From Ketobacter sp963922875 (GTDB lineage Bacteria > Pseudomonadota > Gammaproteobacteria > Pseudomonadales > Ketobacteraceae), in NCBI GenBank assembly GCA_963922875.1, contig CAWUJH010000007.1:186001-250000 (forward strand): 64,000 nt of DNA. Reading direction: 5' to 3'. A program made the position numbers and the translations under genes. Position 1 is the first letter of the stretch. The number at the start of each line of letters is the position of its first letter. Shown piece by piece: positions 16,768 to 26,070 of this stretch. The notes beneath the pieces were generated by a model that saw only the letters and a program-made list of their open reading frames with translations, ran no database searches and had not been told where the DNA came from.

Positions 16768-18036
16768 ATGCCTAAAATATCTACCATTACCCCGATGCCG
16801 AAGACTGCCCTAGTCTTAACTGCAGGCGGTGCTCGTGGAGCCTATCAGGCTGGCGTCGTAAAACGTATCAGTGAGCTACCCTGCTTCGCGGGAAAAGCTG
16901 CACCATTTTCAATCATCACTGGAGCATCAGCGGGCGCGATCAACGGTGCCGCCATCGCTAGCCAGCATCAGGATTTTGGTTCCGCAGCCCAACTCCTGGT
17001 TAAGCTATGGGCAAAACTAAAAGCCAACGAAGTTTACCGCACTGACCCGCTTGCATTACTCCAAAATGCAGGGCGTCTGGTGCTGGATTTTGGCCTGGGA
17101 GGGTTGTTCGGAGCAGGACGGGTTCATTCCTTGGTAGACTCGGCTCCACTACGAAAATTCTTGTCTGCAAACCTAAAAATTGAGGGCATAAAACGTGCAG
17201 TGAGAGAAGGCAGCCTGGACGCTTTAGCCATTACAGCCACGGGTTATCATTCCGGTCGCGCCTTCACTTTTATTGAAGGTAAACCAGGCCACGCGCTGTG
17301 GAATAAAAGCCGTCGCATTGCCTTACCGGCCGATATATCCGTTGACCATATACTGGCTTCTGCCGCCATCCCTATCGTTTTTCCCCCAGTGGAATTATCC
17401 ACCGGAAATGCATCGGCCTACTTTGGTGATGGCGCAATGCGGTTAGTGACCCCATTGAGCCCAGCCATTCGACTGGGAGCTAATCGCTTGTTGGCTGTGG
17501 GAGTGCGCTGTCAGGAATCCGCCGACAGCCTATTGCGATCGGAGTGGTCTTCCGACGCTGATTTTACCAGCGATATACAAAAGCCTCCTTTGTCCCAAAT
17601 CTGCGGCACCTTAATGAACGCTATATTTTTGGATCATTTAGATTCGGATATCGATCACCTTAAGCGGATGAACTCTTTTGTCGCCGAACATGAGAAACTG
17701 ACATCTCTGGTTTGCACTATGGACTCCGACCCGGACCATGAACCCATGCGAATTGTAACTCCTTTGGTTATTTCACCCTCTGCAGATATCGCCATTATTG
17801 CTAAAACACTCGAACATAGAATGCCCAAAAGCGTCCGGTATATGATGGAAGGGCTGGGAACACCAGACGCTCGTAGTGCTGACTTAACCAGTTTTTTGTT
17901 GTTTGATTCAGCCTTCACCCGGGAACTCATTGAGCTGGGTTATCGTGACGCGGCCTTACGTATCGACGAAATCGAAGCCTTCCTGTGTGAACCCAATCCT
18001 GTAGTGGCCAAACCCGTCGCAAACACAAGGGGTTAG
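16768..18036 (+). CDS. Patatin-like phospholipase
   Basis: This protein of about 422 residues has the patatin fold. The glycine-rich oxyanion loop reads LTAGGARGAYQAGV near residue 18. The nucleophile elbow is GASAGAI (G-x-S-x-G), and the catalytic Asp lies in YFGDGAMRLVTPLSPAI (DGA rather than the commoner DGG). It probably hydrolyses acyl esters of phospholipids with a Ser-Asp dyad. ATG 16768 is preferred over the overlapping TTG at 16765, with AAGGGA upstream. No signal peptide or membrane anchor is seen. Bacterial patatins include effectors as well as housekeeping lipases; the context gives no clue. Confidence 0.88.
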   Translation: MPKISTITPMPKTALVLTAGGARGAYQAGVVKRISELPCFAGKAAPFSIITGASAGAINGAAIASQHQDFGSAAQLLVKLWAKLKANEVYRTDPLALLQNAGRLVLDFGLGGLFGAGRVHSLVDSAPLRKFLSANLKIEGIKRAVREGSLDALAITATGYHSGRAFTFIEGKPGHALWNKSRRIALPADISVDHILASAAIPIVFPPVELSTGNASAYFGDGAMRLVTPLSPAIRLGANRLLAVGVRCQESADSLLRSEWSSDADFTSDIQKPPLSQICGTLMNAIFLDHLDSDIDHLKRMNSFVAEHEKLTSLVCTMDSDPDHEPMRIVTPLVISPSADIAIIAKTLEHRMPKSVRYMMEGLGTPDARSADLTSFLLFDSAFTRELIELGYRDAALRIDEIEAFLCEPNPVVAKPVANTRG

Positions 18037-18051
18037 ATTCAAACAATCCCA

Positions 18052-18672
18052 TCACAACCAGTTAAGCTGAGCAGCTTTGGTTACCGCTTGAGTGCGGGTT
18101 TTGCAGCTGAGTTTTTTCAGTATGCTACTGGTATGCGCTTTTATGGTTTCGCTACTTTTACCTATAGCCAGGGCTATTTGTTTATTGCTCATACCGGTTG
18201 CCAGCCAATGCAAAATCTCTTTTTCCGTCGGCGTTAACTGGTTGCTTCTTATTTTCGGCTGATTGGACGGCGCTGCGGTTTCCTGCGGTGATGAAAAATA
18301 GCTACCACCATTGATTACAAGCGTTATCGCTCGAATAAAATCCTCCAACGAAGATTCCTTGAACAAAAACCCTCTGGCTCCCAGCGCCAGACAGGATTGA
18401 ATTTCAATGGCGTTAAATAATGAGGTAAGCAAAACCACCGGTGGCGCTAACCGATTCTGGTTATGCTTGAGCAACGTTTTGGCAGTGTCGTTATGCAGAT
18501 TATAATCACACAGGATTAAATCAAATTCGTGTTCAGCAATTAATAAATCTATGGCTTCTTTAACTGTCGCCACACTATGGGTAACCTGAAATGGTGTGGA
18601 ACTGTTGAGCAAGGCACTCAAACTGGTTCGCACAAGGCTCTGGTCTTCAATTAATAACAATCGATAGGTCAT
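18052..18672 (-). CDS. NarL/FixJ-type response regulator (REC-LuxR HTH)
   Basis: This 206-residue regulator has a REC domain (about 1-118) with acidic residues in LLIEDQ, phosphoacceptor Asp in LILCDYNL, Thr in LLTS and Lys in FLFKESS. A LuxR-type HTH follows (about 143-206; LTPTEKEILHWLATGMSNKQIA, then SSETIKAHTSSILKKL). Its ATG overlaps the stop of the upstream kinase gene by 4 bases, so this is a coupled kinase-regulator pair. It is a close paralogue of the regulator at 25385-26026. Confidence 0.92.
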   Translation of the reverse strand: MTYRLLLIEDQSLVRTSLSALLNSSTPFQVTHSVATVKEAIDLLIAEHEFDLILCDYNLHNDTAKTLLKHNQNRLAPPVVLLTSLFNAIEIQSCLALGARGFLFKESSLEDFIRAITLVINGGSYFSSPQETAAPSNQPKIRSNQLTPTEKEILHWLATGMSNKQIALAIGKSSETIKAHTSSILKKLSCKTRTQAVTKAAQLNWL

Positions 18673-19868
18673 TGGTTGGGTATCGCAAAAGTAAGATTGC
18701 AGCCTTCACTAGTAAGCTGAATATCTGTTTTACCGTTCAGGTTTTCTATCCGCTGCACAAGCCCTTTCAACCCGAAACCGTAAGATAAGTGTTTTCCATT
18801 GGTGCCGTTATCTTTAATCTCGACTCGATAAGACTCATCATCCACCGCAATATGAATAGCCAATTTAGTGGCATTGGAGTGCTTTATACAATTAGTGATG
18901 GCTTCCTGGCTGGCTCTAAATATCGCTTCTGCCACGTTAGCACCACAACGCCCTGAAAAATTGTGAGTTGTTATTTGAATCTCTGGCTTTTTTGTATGCT
19001 CAGCTAATGTCTGCAAAGATGCCGTGAGATCAAAACAGGTGTCGTACAAGGTAGCCGACAGGTTTCTAATCTGCCGATTAAGCCGTTGCACCAACTCTTG
19101 GGTTTCAATCACAATGTCACTGGGGTTGGGTTCTGTATGCAGATAACGTTCAAGATTATTACTCACCACGGTGGACAGATGTCCTAATTCATCGTGTAGA
19201 TCACGGGCAATACGGCGACGGGTATCCAATTCCACTTCTGATTTCAACATGCGCTGGGTAGCCAGTAGTTCGGCTAAGCGATGGTTCGCCAGAGATTTTT
19301 GTTGAAATTCACTCAACATAGTGCGAAACAAACCAAAGCCAAACAACTGACCACTGAAGATTTGCAGAAGATATCCCTTACTTAATGAATCAGTTAAGTA
19401 AGATGCGGCAAGCACGGAATTGAAAGCAATCAACAACGCCGCAAAGGGCCAGGTTAGCCCAGCAGCAGGTGTGGCAGGCAACATTAACACAAAGCATATT
19501 GCATAGAGGTTTACCGGATACTGCGACGCCTGAAACACAAACCAATTAGCGGCTAAGCTGGTCAGCAAGCTCAACACCAATAATAGTAACTGACGGGGCA
19601 GGCTAAACCGAAGACGCAGATCACTGTTCGCACCAATGCGCAGAAAATACATTGAGGACACACAAAATAGTATCAAGAAGGCCAATAAGCTCCAGCCTTC
19701 TTTTGTTAGTGACATGGGGGATATCCCAAAGGCCTCATAATAGGCCCCAATAATGATCGCAAATCCCAATACCAGCAGATAGGTTGCCCGTATCATCAGA
19801 TACGTTGGAACTGCTACAAATTTCTCATGCCAGCGCTCTAAATGTTTCCGCATATTCGGAGGCACCAC
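18669..19868 (-). CDS. Membrane sensor histidine kinase, HisKA_3 (NarX/DesK) type
   Basis: This 399-residue kinase has about six transmembrane helices in residues 25-180 and no extended periplasmic domain, suggesting sensing in or at the membrane. A coiled coil is followed by the H-box RRRIARDLHDELGHLS (H225) and HATPase_c (QEAITNCIKHSNA, IKDNGT, YGFGLKGLVQRI). The start is GTG at 19868; the TAG stop of the upstream hydrolase gene overlaps it by one base, and an internal ATG at 19853 is an alternative. The operon order is hydrolase, kinase, LuxR-type regulator. Coupling suggests that the pair senses the hydrolase's substrate or product (inference). Confidence 0.92.
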   Translation of the reverse strand: MVPPNMRKHLERWHEKFVAVPTYLMIRATYLLVLGFAIIIGAYYEAFGISPMSLTKEGWSLLAFLILFCVSSMYFLRIGANSDLRLRFSLPRQLLLLVLSLLTSLAANWFVFQASQYPVNLYAICFVLMLPATPAAGLTWPFAALLIAFNSVLAASYLTDSLSKGYLLQIFSGQLFGFGLFRTMLSEFQQKSLANHRLAELLATQRMLKSEVELDTRRRIARDLHDELGHLSTVVSNNLERYLHTEPNPSDIVIETQELVQRLNRQIRNLSATLYDTCFDLTASLQTLAEHTKKPEIQITTHNFSGRCGANVAEAIFRASQEAITNCIKHSNATKLAIHIAVDDESYRVEIKDNGTNGKHLSYGFGLKGLVQRIENLNGKTDIQLTSEGCNLTFAIPNQ

Positions 19869-20917
19869 TATTTATTAATAAAATTCTCAATTCGCAAATT
19901 CAGGTCATCGGCTTCATGATGGACCCAATGGGTTCCTTTTTCATAAACGACTTGCTCTAGGTCCGGGACCAACTCTTCCAGCCCTTCATAAGCCAAGGGA
20001 CTAAAATAGGGATCTTCAGCTCCAACTATAACCAGGGTTGGCCGCCGAACGGTGTATATTTTACGCTGAAAATCCGACAGTTCGGCAGGAAAATCTTGCT
20101 CCGTTGCCGGATATGGCATGGCACGGTAGTAATGTTTCATGTAACGCCAACCACTGGTTGGTAGCCATACTTCCCCACTTAATCGGCCCAAACGACCGTT
20201 ACCGTAGAACCCACTACGGAAAATTGAAAAGTCACTGAGGATAAACTGGGAAAACTTCAGCTGGTCGGCCATAGAATAACTTTGTGCATATTCAATATAT
20301 TTGGTCCGGTGCAATTGATCCGAGTCAGGATTCAGTTGTGCGCGGGCAAATAGGTATGGATGCGGAACGCTCAAAATTACCAGTTTTTCAACGATATCCG
20401 GATGTAACATACCCAAGGTCCAGCCAATCCCACCGCCGAAATCGTGCCCCACAATAATGGCTTTTTCATAGCCTAAACAATGTATTAAGGCTCGAATCTC
20501 CCAGGCTAATTCTAGGAAATGATACTCGTCTACATCATCAGGGCGCGAAGAATAATGGTGGCCTTTCAGATCAATAGCTACCGCATGATAGTCGTCGCCA
20601 AAGTATTCCAGTTGCTTTTCCCAAGCCCAGGAGAATTCTAAAAAACCATGGAGAAACAGGATCAATTTCTTAGGATTTTCCGGTCGCTTTTCCAGGGCGA
20701 AATACTTCCATGGATTGCCATCAATGTCCTCTATCTGATACCTATTTTCAGTGAAAGAGTCATTCCACTTTCCAGCCAAACCGGCACTTAATCGCAAACG
20801 ATCTTCCAGGGGCGCAGTAAAGGATGATACAGAACACTCACTGGCAACGGCACAGAAGCTAACCAGCGTAATGTAACCAATGGCGATGATTTTGATTATT
20901 GTTTTTACTAACATCAT
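19868..20917 (-). CDS. Exported alpha/beta hydrolase, epoxide-hydrolase-like
   Basis: This 349-residue protein has an N-terminal hydrophobic signal (about 1-26, ending VASEC, possibly a cleaved or lipid-type signal). The hydrolase core shows HGFLEFSWAWEKQ (oxyanion region), nucleophile Asp in IVGHDFGGGIGW and the catalytic His in KGTHWVHHEAD. Asp nucleophile and HWVH resemble epoxide hydrolases and dehalogenases more than serine esterases. It would act in the periplasm or outside. GGAG lies 6 bases before the first ATG. It heads an operon with the kinase and regulator genes, a rare arrangement for a hydrolase of this class. Confidence 0.85.
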   Translation of the reverse strand: MMLVKTIIKIIAIGYITLVSFCAVASECSVSSFTAPLEDRLRLSAGLAGKWNDSFTENRYQIEDIDGNPWKYFALEKRPENPKKLILFLHGFLEFSWAWEKQLEYFGDDYHAVAIDLKGHHYSSRPDDVDEYHFLELAWEIRALIHCLGYEKAIIVGHDFGGGIGWTLGMLHPDIVEKLVILSVPHPYLFARAQLNPDSDQLHRTKYIEYAQSYSMADQLKFSQFILSDFSIFRSGFYGNGRLGRLSGEVWLPTSGWRYMKHYYRAMPYPATEQDFPAELSDFQRKIYTVRRPTLVIVGAEDPYFSPLAYEGLEELVPDLEQVVYEKGTHWVHHEADDLNLRIENFINK

Positions 20918-20999
20918 GCAAGACTCCGGGCTTATGGTGTAAAGCGATAGAGTCTCGCAATCTTCAAAGGCTGTATATTACCCAGATGGGGTAGACTCC

Positions 21000-21050
21000 C
21001 GCCGGCCTAAGCCTATCTGGTCCGGCGAGAATCGTTTTCTTTCAACGATT
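21000..21050. terminator. Two adjacent hairpins after OmpA-family gene
   Basis: AATCGTT/AACGATT (7-bp stem, 7-base loop, 21030-21050) abuts the stop codon. CGCCGG/CCGGCG (6-bp stem, 16-base loop, 21000-21027) follows. Together they probably end the minus-strand transcript, although there is no strong U-tract. Confidence 0.4.
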
Positions 21051-22243
21051 TATTTTCTGACTTCTTTCTGAATAACCGCAACAACTCGACGATTCTTTTT
21101 ACGCCCTTCAGGAGTAGCGTTACTGGCGATTGGCTTTTCTTCGCCATAACCGGTGGCCGTAACTCGATCGATGTCGATACCGTATCTCGTGGTTAATTCT
21201 TTTTTCACCGCATCGGCTCGTGTTTGCGACAGTTTTTTATTGTAGGCTGCCGCACCCTGATCATCTGAATGACCTTCAATATCGACCGAGACGTCCGAAT
21301 ATTGCATCATAAAATCAGCGACTTTTTGTAGCTCGCTTTGGTACTGATCCAGGATCTTCGCTGAATTGGTAGGAAATTGAATGCTTAAGGAAATAGTCTC
21401 TACGGACACTTTTTCAGTAATGCCCACACAACCGTATTCATCCACTCTATCGCCTCGGACCGTACCAGGACACTGGTCTATGCCATCAAGAATACCGTCA
21501 CCATCCGAGTCACTTGGGCAACCGGTTACGTCCACTTCAGCACCGGCAGGCGTCCCCTCACAAATATCGCGGCCATCGGGTATACCGTCATTGTCCGCAT
21601 CGGTAGCGCAACCTTGGCCATCGACCGAAAGCCCAACGGCGGTTCCAGGACATTGATCTGCATTGTCCAATACGCCATCACCATCGCTATCCACGACCAC
21701 AGGTTTGGCAGCAGGCTCAGGCGTTTTTTCTGTAGCACCAAAGGTGTAACTGATGCCTAGAGAAGTCATGGCATCCGCCTCGTTTTCATCCACGCTGTAA
21801 ATACCTCGAAGATCCCAACGAGCGGACCAGGCGTTAGAGAAGTTAAAGCGGATACCACCACCAGCATTGGCCTGGGTTTCGTCGTCATAACCACCGGTGA
21901 ACTCTGCGTGTCCTGCACCGAAACCCAAATAAGGCTGAACCGTTGCTTCTTTACTGAAGTAATAAAGCGCATCTAATTTGTACTGGGAAAGATCGGTATC
22001 TCGTCGGCTGTTAAAATCATGATCCGCCTTCGACACAAACGCCGCAATCTCTGCCGCCCAGTGGGGTCCAAAACGATACTCTAGACCTAACCCTACTCCC
22101 GGCGCCTCTTCAAGATTCCTTTTACTATCGAAATACTGATAGGAAATGGCGGGGTTTATCACAATCTGACCTTTTTGGTTTTCTGCGGCAGCGAGTACCG
22201 GAATACTCAACATAAATATGGCAGGCAGTATTGATCGTTGCAT
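21050..22243 (-). CDS. OmpA-family outer membrane protein with TSP3-like repeats
   Basis: The protein has 397 residues. A signal peptide (1-20, ending LAAAE) is followed by an eight-strand beta-barrel region (about 22-165; YQYFDSK, YFSKEATVQPYLGFGAG, ISYTFGA). Calcium-binding thrombospondin-3-like repeats follow (about 185-270; DSDGDGVLDNADQCPGT, DADNDGIPDGRDICEGT, DSDGDGILDGIDQCPGT). The OmpA C-terminal domain (about 285-395) has IEGHSDDQGAAAYNKKLS and GYGEEKPIASNATPEG, followed by NRRV. It anchors the outer membrane to peptidoglycan. The layout resembles the OprF type. Monocistronic. Confidence 0.93.
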   Translation of the reverse strand: MQRSILPAIFMLSIPVLAAAENQKGQIVINPAISYQYFDSKRNLEEAPGVGLGLEYRFGPHWAAEIAAFVSKADHDFNSRRDTDLSQYKLDALYYFSKEATVQPYLGFGAGHAEFTGGYDDETQANAGGGIRFNFSNAWSARWDLRGIYSVDENEADAMTSLGISYTFGATEKTPEPAAKPVVVDSDGDGVLDNADQCPGTAVGLSVDGQGCATDADNDGIPDGRDICEGTPAGAEVDVTGCPSDSDGDGILDGIDQCPGTVRGDRVDEYGCVGITEKVSVETISLSIQFPTNSAKILDQYQSELQKVADFMMQYSDVSVDIEGHSDDQGAAAYNKKLSQTRADAVKKELTTRYGIDIDRVTATGYGEEKPIASNATPEGRKKNRRVVAVIQKEVRK

Positions 22244-22410
22244 GAGTAGTTCATCTCCATTTTATAATGTTCTCAAATCACCATTTTATTTCCAAACCTA
22301 ATCATCAACAACAAAAATAGCTGCGAACAATGAGAAGAGCAAATGACGAAAAGTTGTATGTGCTGTGCATATGCTTTATTTTCTAGCACACTAGCATAAA
22401 GGAAATCAAA

Positions 22411-23484
22411 ATGTCGCAAACTCTAGACAAAACCAAACCCGTCCTTGTCACTGGTGCCTCTGGCTACATTGCCAACTGGATCGTTAAGCGATTACTCGAA
22501 CTTGGGCTCACAGTTCATGGTACTGTACGCAATCCAGACAACGAAAAAGCCGTAGCCCCCTTAAAAGCCATTGCCGCTCAACACCCCCAAGGTACTTTAA
22601 AACTATTTCAAGCTGATTTGCTAAAAGCCAATAGTTTTGATGCTGCGATGGCTGGTTGCGAGGTGGTGATTCATACCGCGTCTCCGTTTATTGTTCGTGG
22701 CTTCAAAGATCCTGATGAGGCACTGATCCGCCCCGCCGTCGAGGGCACTCGCAATGTACTGCAGGCGGTCAACAACACGGAGTCTGTTAAGCGCGTCGTA
22801 TTAACCAGCAGTATTGCCGCTATATTTGGCGACAATGGAGACCTAGCGGATAATCCCCGTGGAATATTTACCGAGGAGGATTGGAACACCTCCAGTAGCC
22901 GTGATCACCAGCCCTATTCCTATTCAAAGTTAATGGCGGAAAAAGAAGCCTGGAAAATCCATGACCAACAATCTCGTTGGCAGCTGGTGGTGATTAACCC
23001 TGGTATGGTGGGTGGGCCCGCATTAACTAAAAACAGCAATTCCACCAGTATCGATACGCTGCGCAATTTGGGAAATGGCACGCTGTGGCCGGGTGTTCCT
23101 GATATGCGATTAGCCTGGGTAGATGTGAGAGATGTGGCTCAAGCCCATATAGAAGCGGCTTTTCGCCCCGATGCTGAAGGACGCCATATTATTTCCAACG
23201 GCGAACCCAGCATGCTTGAAGTGGCGACCATTTTAAAACGGCATTTTCCTTCCGGGTTTAAGTTTCCTGTGCTGACGCTGCCTAAAATACTGGTCAAGTG
23301 GTTTGGCCGCCTGGTTGACCCCAGTGCTAAACCGAAGTTCGTGGAGCGTAATGTCGGCCATCCACTAAAACTGGATAACCGACGCAGTATTGAACGCTTG
23401 GGATTAGCCTATCGCCCGCTTGAAGAAACCTTTGTGGATCACTTCCAGCAGCTTATTGACGATGGACTCATGCGCCGCAAATAG
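22411..23484 (+). CDS. Extended SDR, dihydroflavonol-4-reductase-like (NAD(P)-dependent)
   Basis: This 357-residue protein has a Rossmann N-terminus with VLVTGASGYIANWIVKRLLE (TGxxGxxG), the catalytic Ser in VLTSSIAAIFG and Tyr/Lys in YSYSKLMAEKEAW (YxxxK). It resembles the DFR/aldehyde-reductase branch of extended SDRs. The reaction is likely NAD(P)H-dependent reduction of an aldehyde or ketone, or oxidation of the matching alcohol; the substrate is unknown. AAAGGAAAT precedes the ATG. The 3' end overlaps the convergent isocitrate dehydrogenase gene by 17 bases. Confidence 0.88.
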   Translation: MSQTLDKTKPVLVTGASGYIANWIVKRLLELGLTVHGTVRNPDNEKAVAPLKAIAAQHPQGTLKLFQADLLKANSFDAAMAGCEVVIHTASPFIVRGFKDPDEALIRPAVEGTRNVLQAVNNTESVKRVVLTSSIAAIFGDNGDLADNPRGIFTEEDWNTSSSRDHQPYSYSKLMAEKEAWKIHDQQSRWQLVVINPGMVGGPALTKNSNSTSIDTLRNLGNGTLWPGVPDMRLAWVDVRDVAQAHIEAAFRPDAEGRHIISNGEPSMLEVATILKRHFPSGFKFPVLTLPKILVKWFGRLVDPSAKPKFVERNVGHPLKLDNRRSIERLGLAYRPLEETFVDHFQQLIDDGLMRRK

Positions 23485-25219
23485 CCACGAGGTTATTTTC
23501 TATGGCGTCTAAGAATCCATACATATCAACGGTTTTTTCATTCTCAGGGTCGTTTGTTTTACCTTTTAAGTCAGCGGTAATATAACCCTGAGCAACGGTC
23601 TCAATTAACGCCTCTTTTAGGTGTTCGGAATAGTCGATTAAGGCCTGATTTTCTTCACGGAGACCGAGGGTTTCCAGCGCATTGGCCACAGCAAACAACA
23701 GCGCTGAGGGGTTAAACAAAGCCACCTCGCCATTGGATTCCAGATATTTAAGGTAAAGATCGTGAGCCGTGCCATGGGGTGCTTCATACAGCATGGTGCC
23801 ATCTTTACTTTCGATAATAGAGCTGGCCGTGGCCAAACTGCCGCCCAAAGCCGCGGATATATCCGAAAAAATATCACCGTCCAAATTCAATGACGGGTAA
23901 ATACCTCGCCGCGGAGGGTCAGTGATCATTTTTTTCAGCTGACTGGAAGGCCGCATGATCATGAAGGACGGCGGCTGCACATTATCCGTCACCAGCTCTT
24001 GGCGTACTTCTTTGATAACAGTACTGAAAACGTCATCGTACTCCATGTACTCTCGTTTCAAACCGAAATAAATTTCCTTGTTGTTCTTGGCGGCATCACG
24101 AAACACTTGGCTGACCCAATCTTTGATGGCTTCTCGATCGTTGGCCATAAAAATAATCGGATCGCCTTTTTTTACATCCCGAGCATGCTTTTCCTGGCCA
24201 TCCAACACTATCTTAACGATACCATCTTCTTCCACCGGCATATTGAAACTACCGTACTGATCGCCGCCACCGGCACTCATGCGGGAAATAGAAACGCTGA
24301 AGCGACGATCCGGAATGCCATATTTTTTCAATTCTTTGACCAATTTATACAGCTTGCGGCCAGTAGTATTTTCGGGCACGCCCCAGATGGCTCGAGTGGG
24401 AGGATTAGAAACCACCCGTGCAGCCTGAGCATCTATGAGCTCGTAAAAATATTGGATTCCAGCCTTTTCGAATTCGTTTTTGTAATCTTTATGAAATATT
24501 TCTTCAATGGTTTCCCGCATCACCCCGTCATAGCCAGAAATCACAGTATCTTTGAGTCCTAAATAGGCATCCCGTTTCTCTGCTATCGCACGTTGGAAAA
24601 AGTTGTGCGCCCACTCTTCCACCAGCTTGGTGTCATTTGAAGCGATTAACCAAGGGTCACCTTTACGAATTTTACGGCGATGAAGTTCTACCGGTTCGCC
24701 ACTGGAACCAACGAACATAACTTTGATGATACCCGTCACCTTGGAGATTTCATTGTGACTGTGTTTATTACCCCCGGTGTCCATGGTATCCACTTCAATA
24801 TCGCGATCAATCCAATCGGGGGTCAACCGCTTCAGGTTTTTAAACGGAATATCTTCCCGAGTAATATTGCCACCAATGCCTTTGCGTATGGCACCATTGG
24901 GTGACTTCGTGGCTAATGGATGTAAACGTGCCCGATCTACACCGGTATGTTTTTTGAGCATCTCATCAAGCTGCGCCTTGTTCACGGTCATTCCAGCGTT
25001 TTTGATGCCAACGCCGTACTTTTTTAGTGCATCAATGGAGTCATTAACTACCGCGCCATTGGTGATAAGACGTTTTTCTGCCGACAGGTCCATCTCAACC
25101 AGATCAATTTCTAACCGATTTTTTACGAATTTCTCCAGTACCCGGTCAAAGGATACCTGAGCCATTTCATCCCCGTGTAATATTACCAACGGTTGATTTA
25201 CCTTAATCTTTTGCACCAT
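23468..25219 (-). CDS. icd: Isocitrate dehydrogenase, long form with duplicated segment
   Basis: This 583-residue enzyme is much longer than the usual 410-420 of homodimeric type II isocitrate dehydrogenase. It has KYGVGIKNAGMT, the isocitrate-binding SPNGAIRKGIGG (about 106-117), YFYELIDAQAARVV (about 257-270), metal Asps in NLDGDIFSD (about 445-453), YEAPHGTAHD (478-487) and NPSALLFA. Residues 182-242 and 348-404 are homologous copies of one unit (RKGDPWLIASNDTKLVEEW against KKGDPIIFMANDREAIKDW; both continue with a GLK motif). The metal site would be completed across both copies. It should convert isocitrate to 2-oxoglutarate; cofactor choice (NAD or NADP) is unclear. Long NAD-linked forms are known from marine bacteria, which is only a possible parallel. 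Confidence 0.85.
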   Translation of the reverse strand: MVQKIKVNQPLVILHGDEMAQVSFDRVLEKFVKNRLEIDLVEMDLSAEKRLITNGAVVNDSIDALKKYGVGIKNAGMTVNKAQLDEMLKKHTGVDRARLHPLATKSPNGAIRKGIGGNITREDIPFKNLKRLTPDWIDRDIEVDTMDTGGNKHSHNEISKVTGIIKVMFVGSSGEPVELHRRKIRKGDPWLIASNDTKLVEEWAHNFFQRAIAEKRDAYLGLKDTVISGYDGVMRETIEEIFHKDYKNEFEKAGIQYFYELIDAQAARVVSNPPTRAIWGVPENTTGRKLYKLVKELKKYGIPDRRFSVSISRMSAGGGDQYGSFNMPVEEDGIVKIVLDGQEKHARDVKKGDPIIFMANDREAIKDWVSQVFRDAAKNNKEIYFGLKREYMEYDDVFSTVIKEVRQELVTDNVQPPSFMIMRPSSQLKKMITDPPRRGIYPSLNLDGDIFSDISAALGGSLATASSIIESKDGTMLYEAPHGTAHDLYLKYLESNGEVALFNPSALLFAVANALETLGLREENQALIDYSEHLKEALIETVAQGYITADLKGKTNDPENEKTVDMYGFLDAIENNLVAICGA

Positions 25220-25384
25220 TGCTCCCCCCAGAAGGTTATAGCATCAATCCATAATGAGTTTTGACAGTTTAGATTGGTTTTTAGTTACCTGCCTGCTAGC
25301 CGAGTTCTCGACCAAAGTTTCGCAGCAAATACACTGCCAACCAAGACTGCTGACCCAGTAATAAGCCACTACCCCATCGTATCA

Positions 25385-26026
25385 TCAATCAAGTTGATCT
25401 ATCAGGTTAAGCTGAACGGCTTTGCTCACAGCTTGAGTTCGATTACTGCATTTTAGCTTTTGAAAGATTTTCGTGATGTGAGTTTTGATGGTTTCTGAAC
25501 TTTTCCCCAGGGTGCGGGCGATTTGTTTGTTACTCATCCCGGTAGCGACCCAACGTAGCGTCTCCAACTCAGAATTCGTCAACCGTATATCAGGATCTGT
25601 GGATGCGAAGTGACTTTCAAGATGAATAGAATCCGTTTCCGGTAATGAAAAATAGGTCCCACCGGCCAACACAGTCTCAATACCCTTAACAAATTCTTCA
25701 ATGGAGCTTTCTTTAAATAAAAACCCCCGCGCACCTGCGCTTAAACACGGCTGAATTTTTACCGCATTAAAAACTGAGGTTAGAACAACGATGGGAATAT
25801 CTTTTGCGAAGCGCTGTTCCTGCAATAACTTTATCGCCGTTTCCTGCTTTAAGTTGTAATCGCAAAGAATCAGACTGATATCATGGGGCCGTGCCAATAA
25901 TGCCTGCGCCTCGGCTACTGTCCCCACCGCACTGGTTACAGCAAATTTTTGGGTTCCATTCAGTAAGCAAGCCAAGCTATCACGAACCAATTGCTGATCT
26001 TCGATAATTATTATGTTGTCGACCAT
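25385..26026 (-). CDS. NarL/FixJ-type response regulator (REC-LuxR HTH), second paralogue
   Basis: This 213-residue regulator has a REC domain with IIIIEDQQLVRDSLACLL, phosphoacceptor Asp in LILCDYNL, Thr in VLTS and RGFLFKESS. The LuxR HTH (about 145-208) has LTNSELETLRWVATGMSNKQIA and SSETIKTHITKIF. It is clearly paralogous to the regulator at 18052-18672. No kinase is adjacent on its strand. The nearest candidates are the two kinases at 29393-31815, beyond the diverging propeller-cytochrome gene. Confidence 0.9.
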   Translation of the reverse strand: MVDNIIIIEDQQLVRDSLACLLNGTQKFAVTSAVGTVAEAQALLARPHDISLILCDYNLKQETAIKLLQEQRFAKDIPIVVLTSVFNAVKIQPCLSAGARGFLFKESSIEEFVKGIETVLAGGTYFSLPETDSIHLESHFASTDPDIRLTNSELETLRWVATGMSNKQIARTLGKSSETIKTHITKIFQKLKCSNRTQAVSKAVQLNLIDQLD

Positions 26027-26070
26027 GACAGTGTCTCACGCCCAGTCATATTATTATAACTCTATAAAAA

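Noticed and set aside
23999..24562. Plus-strand frame of 187 codons opposite isocitrate dehydrogenase
   Set aside because: It is antisense to a clearly conserved enzyme and shows no domain; the length results from codon bias of the true gene.
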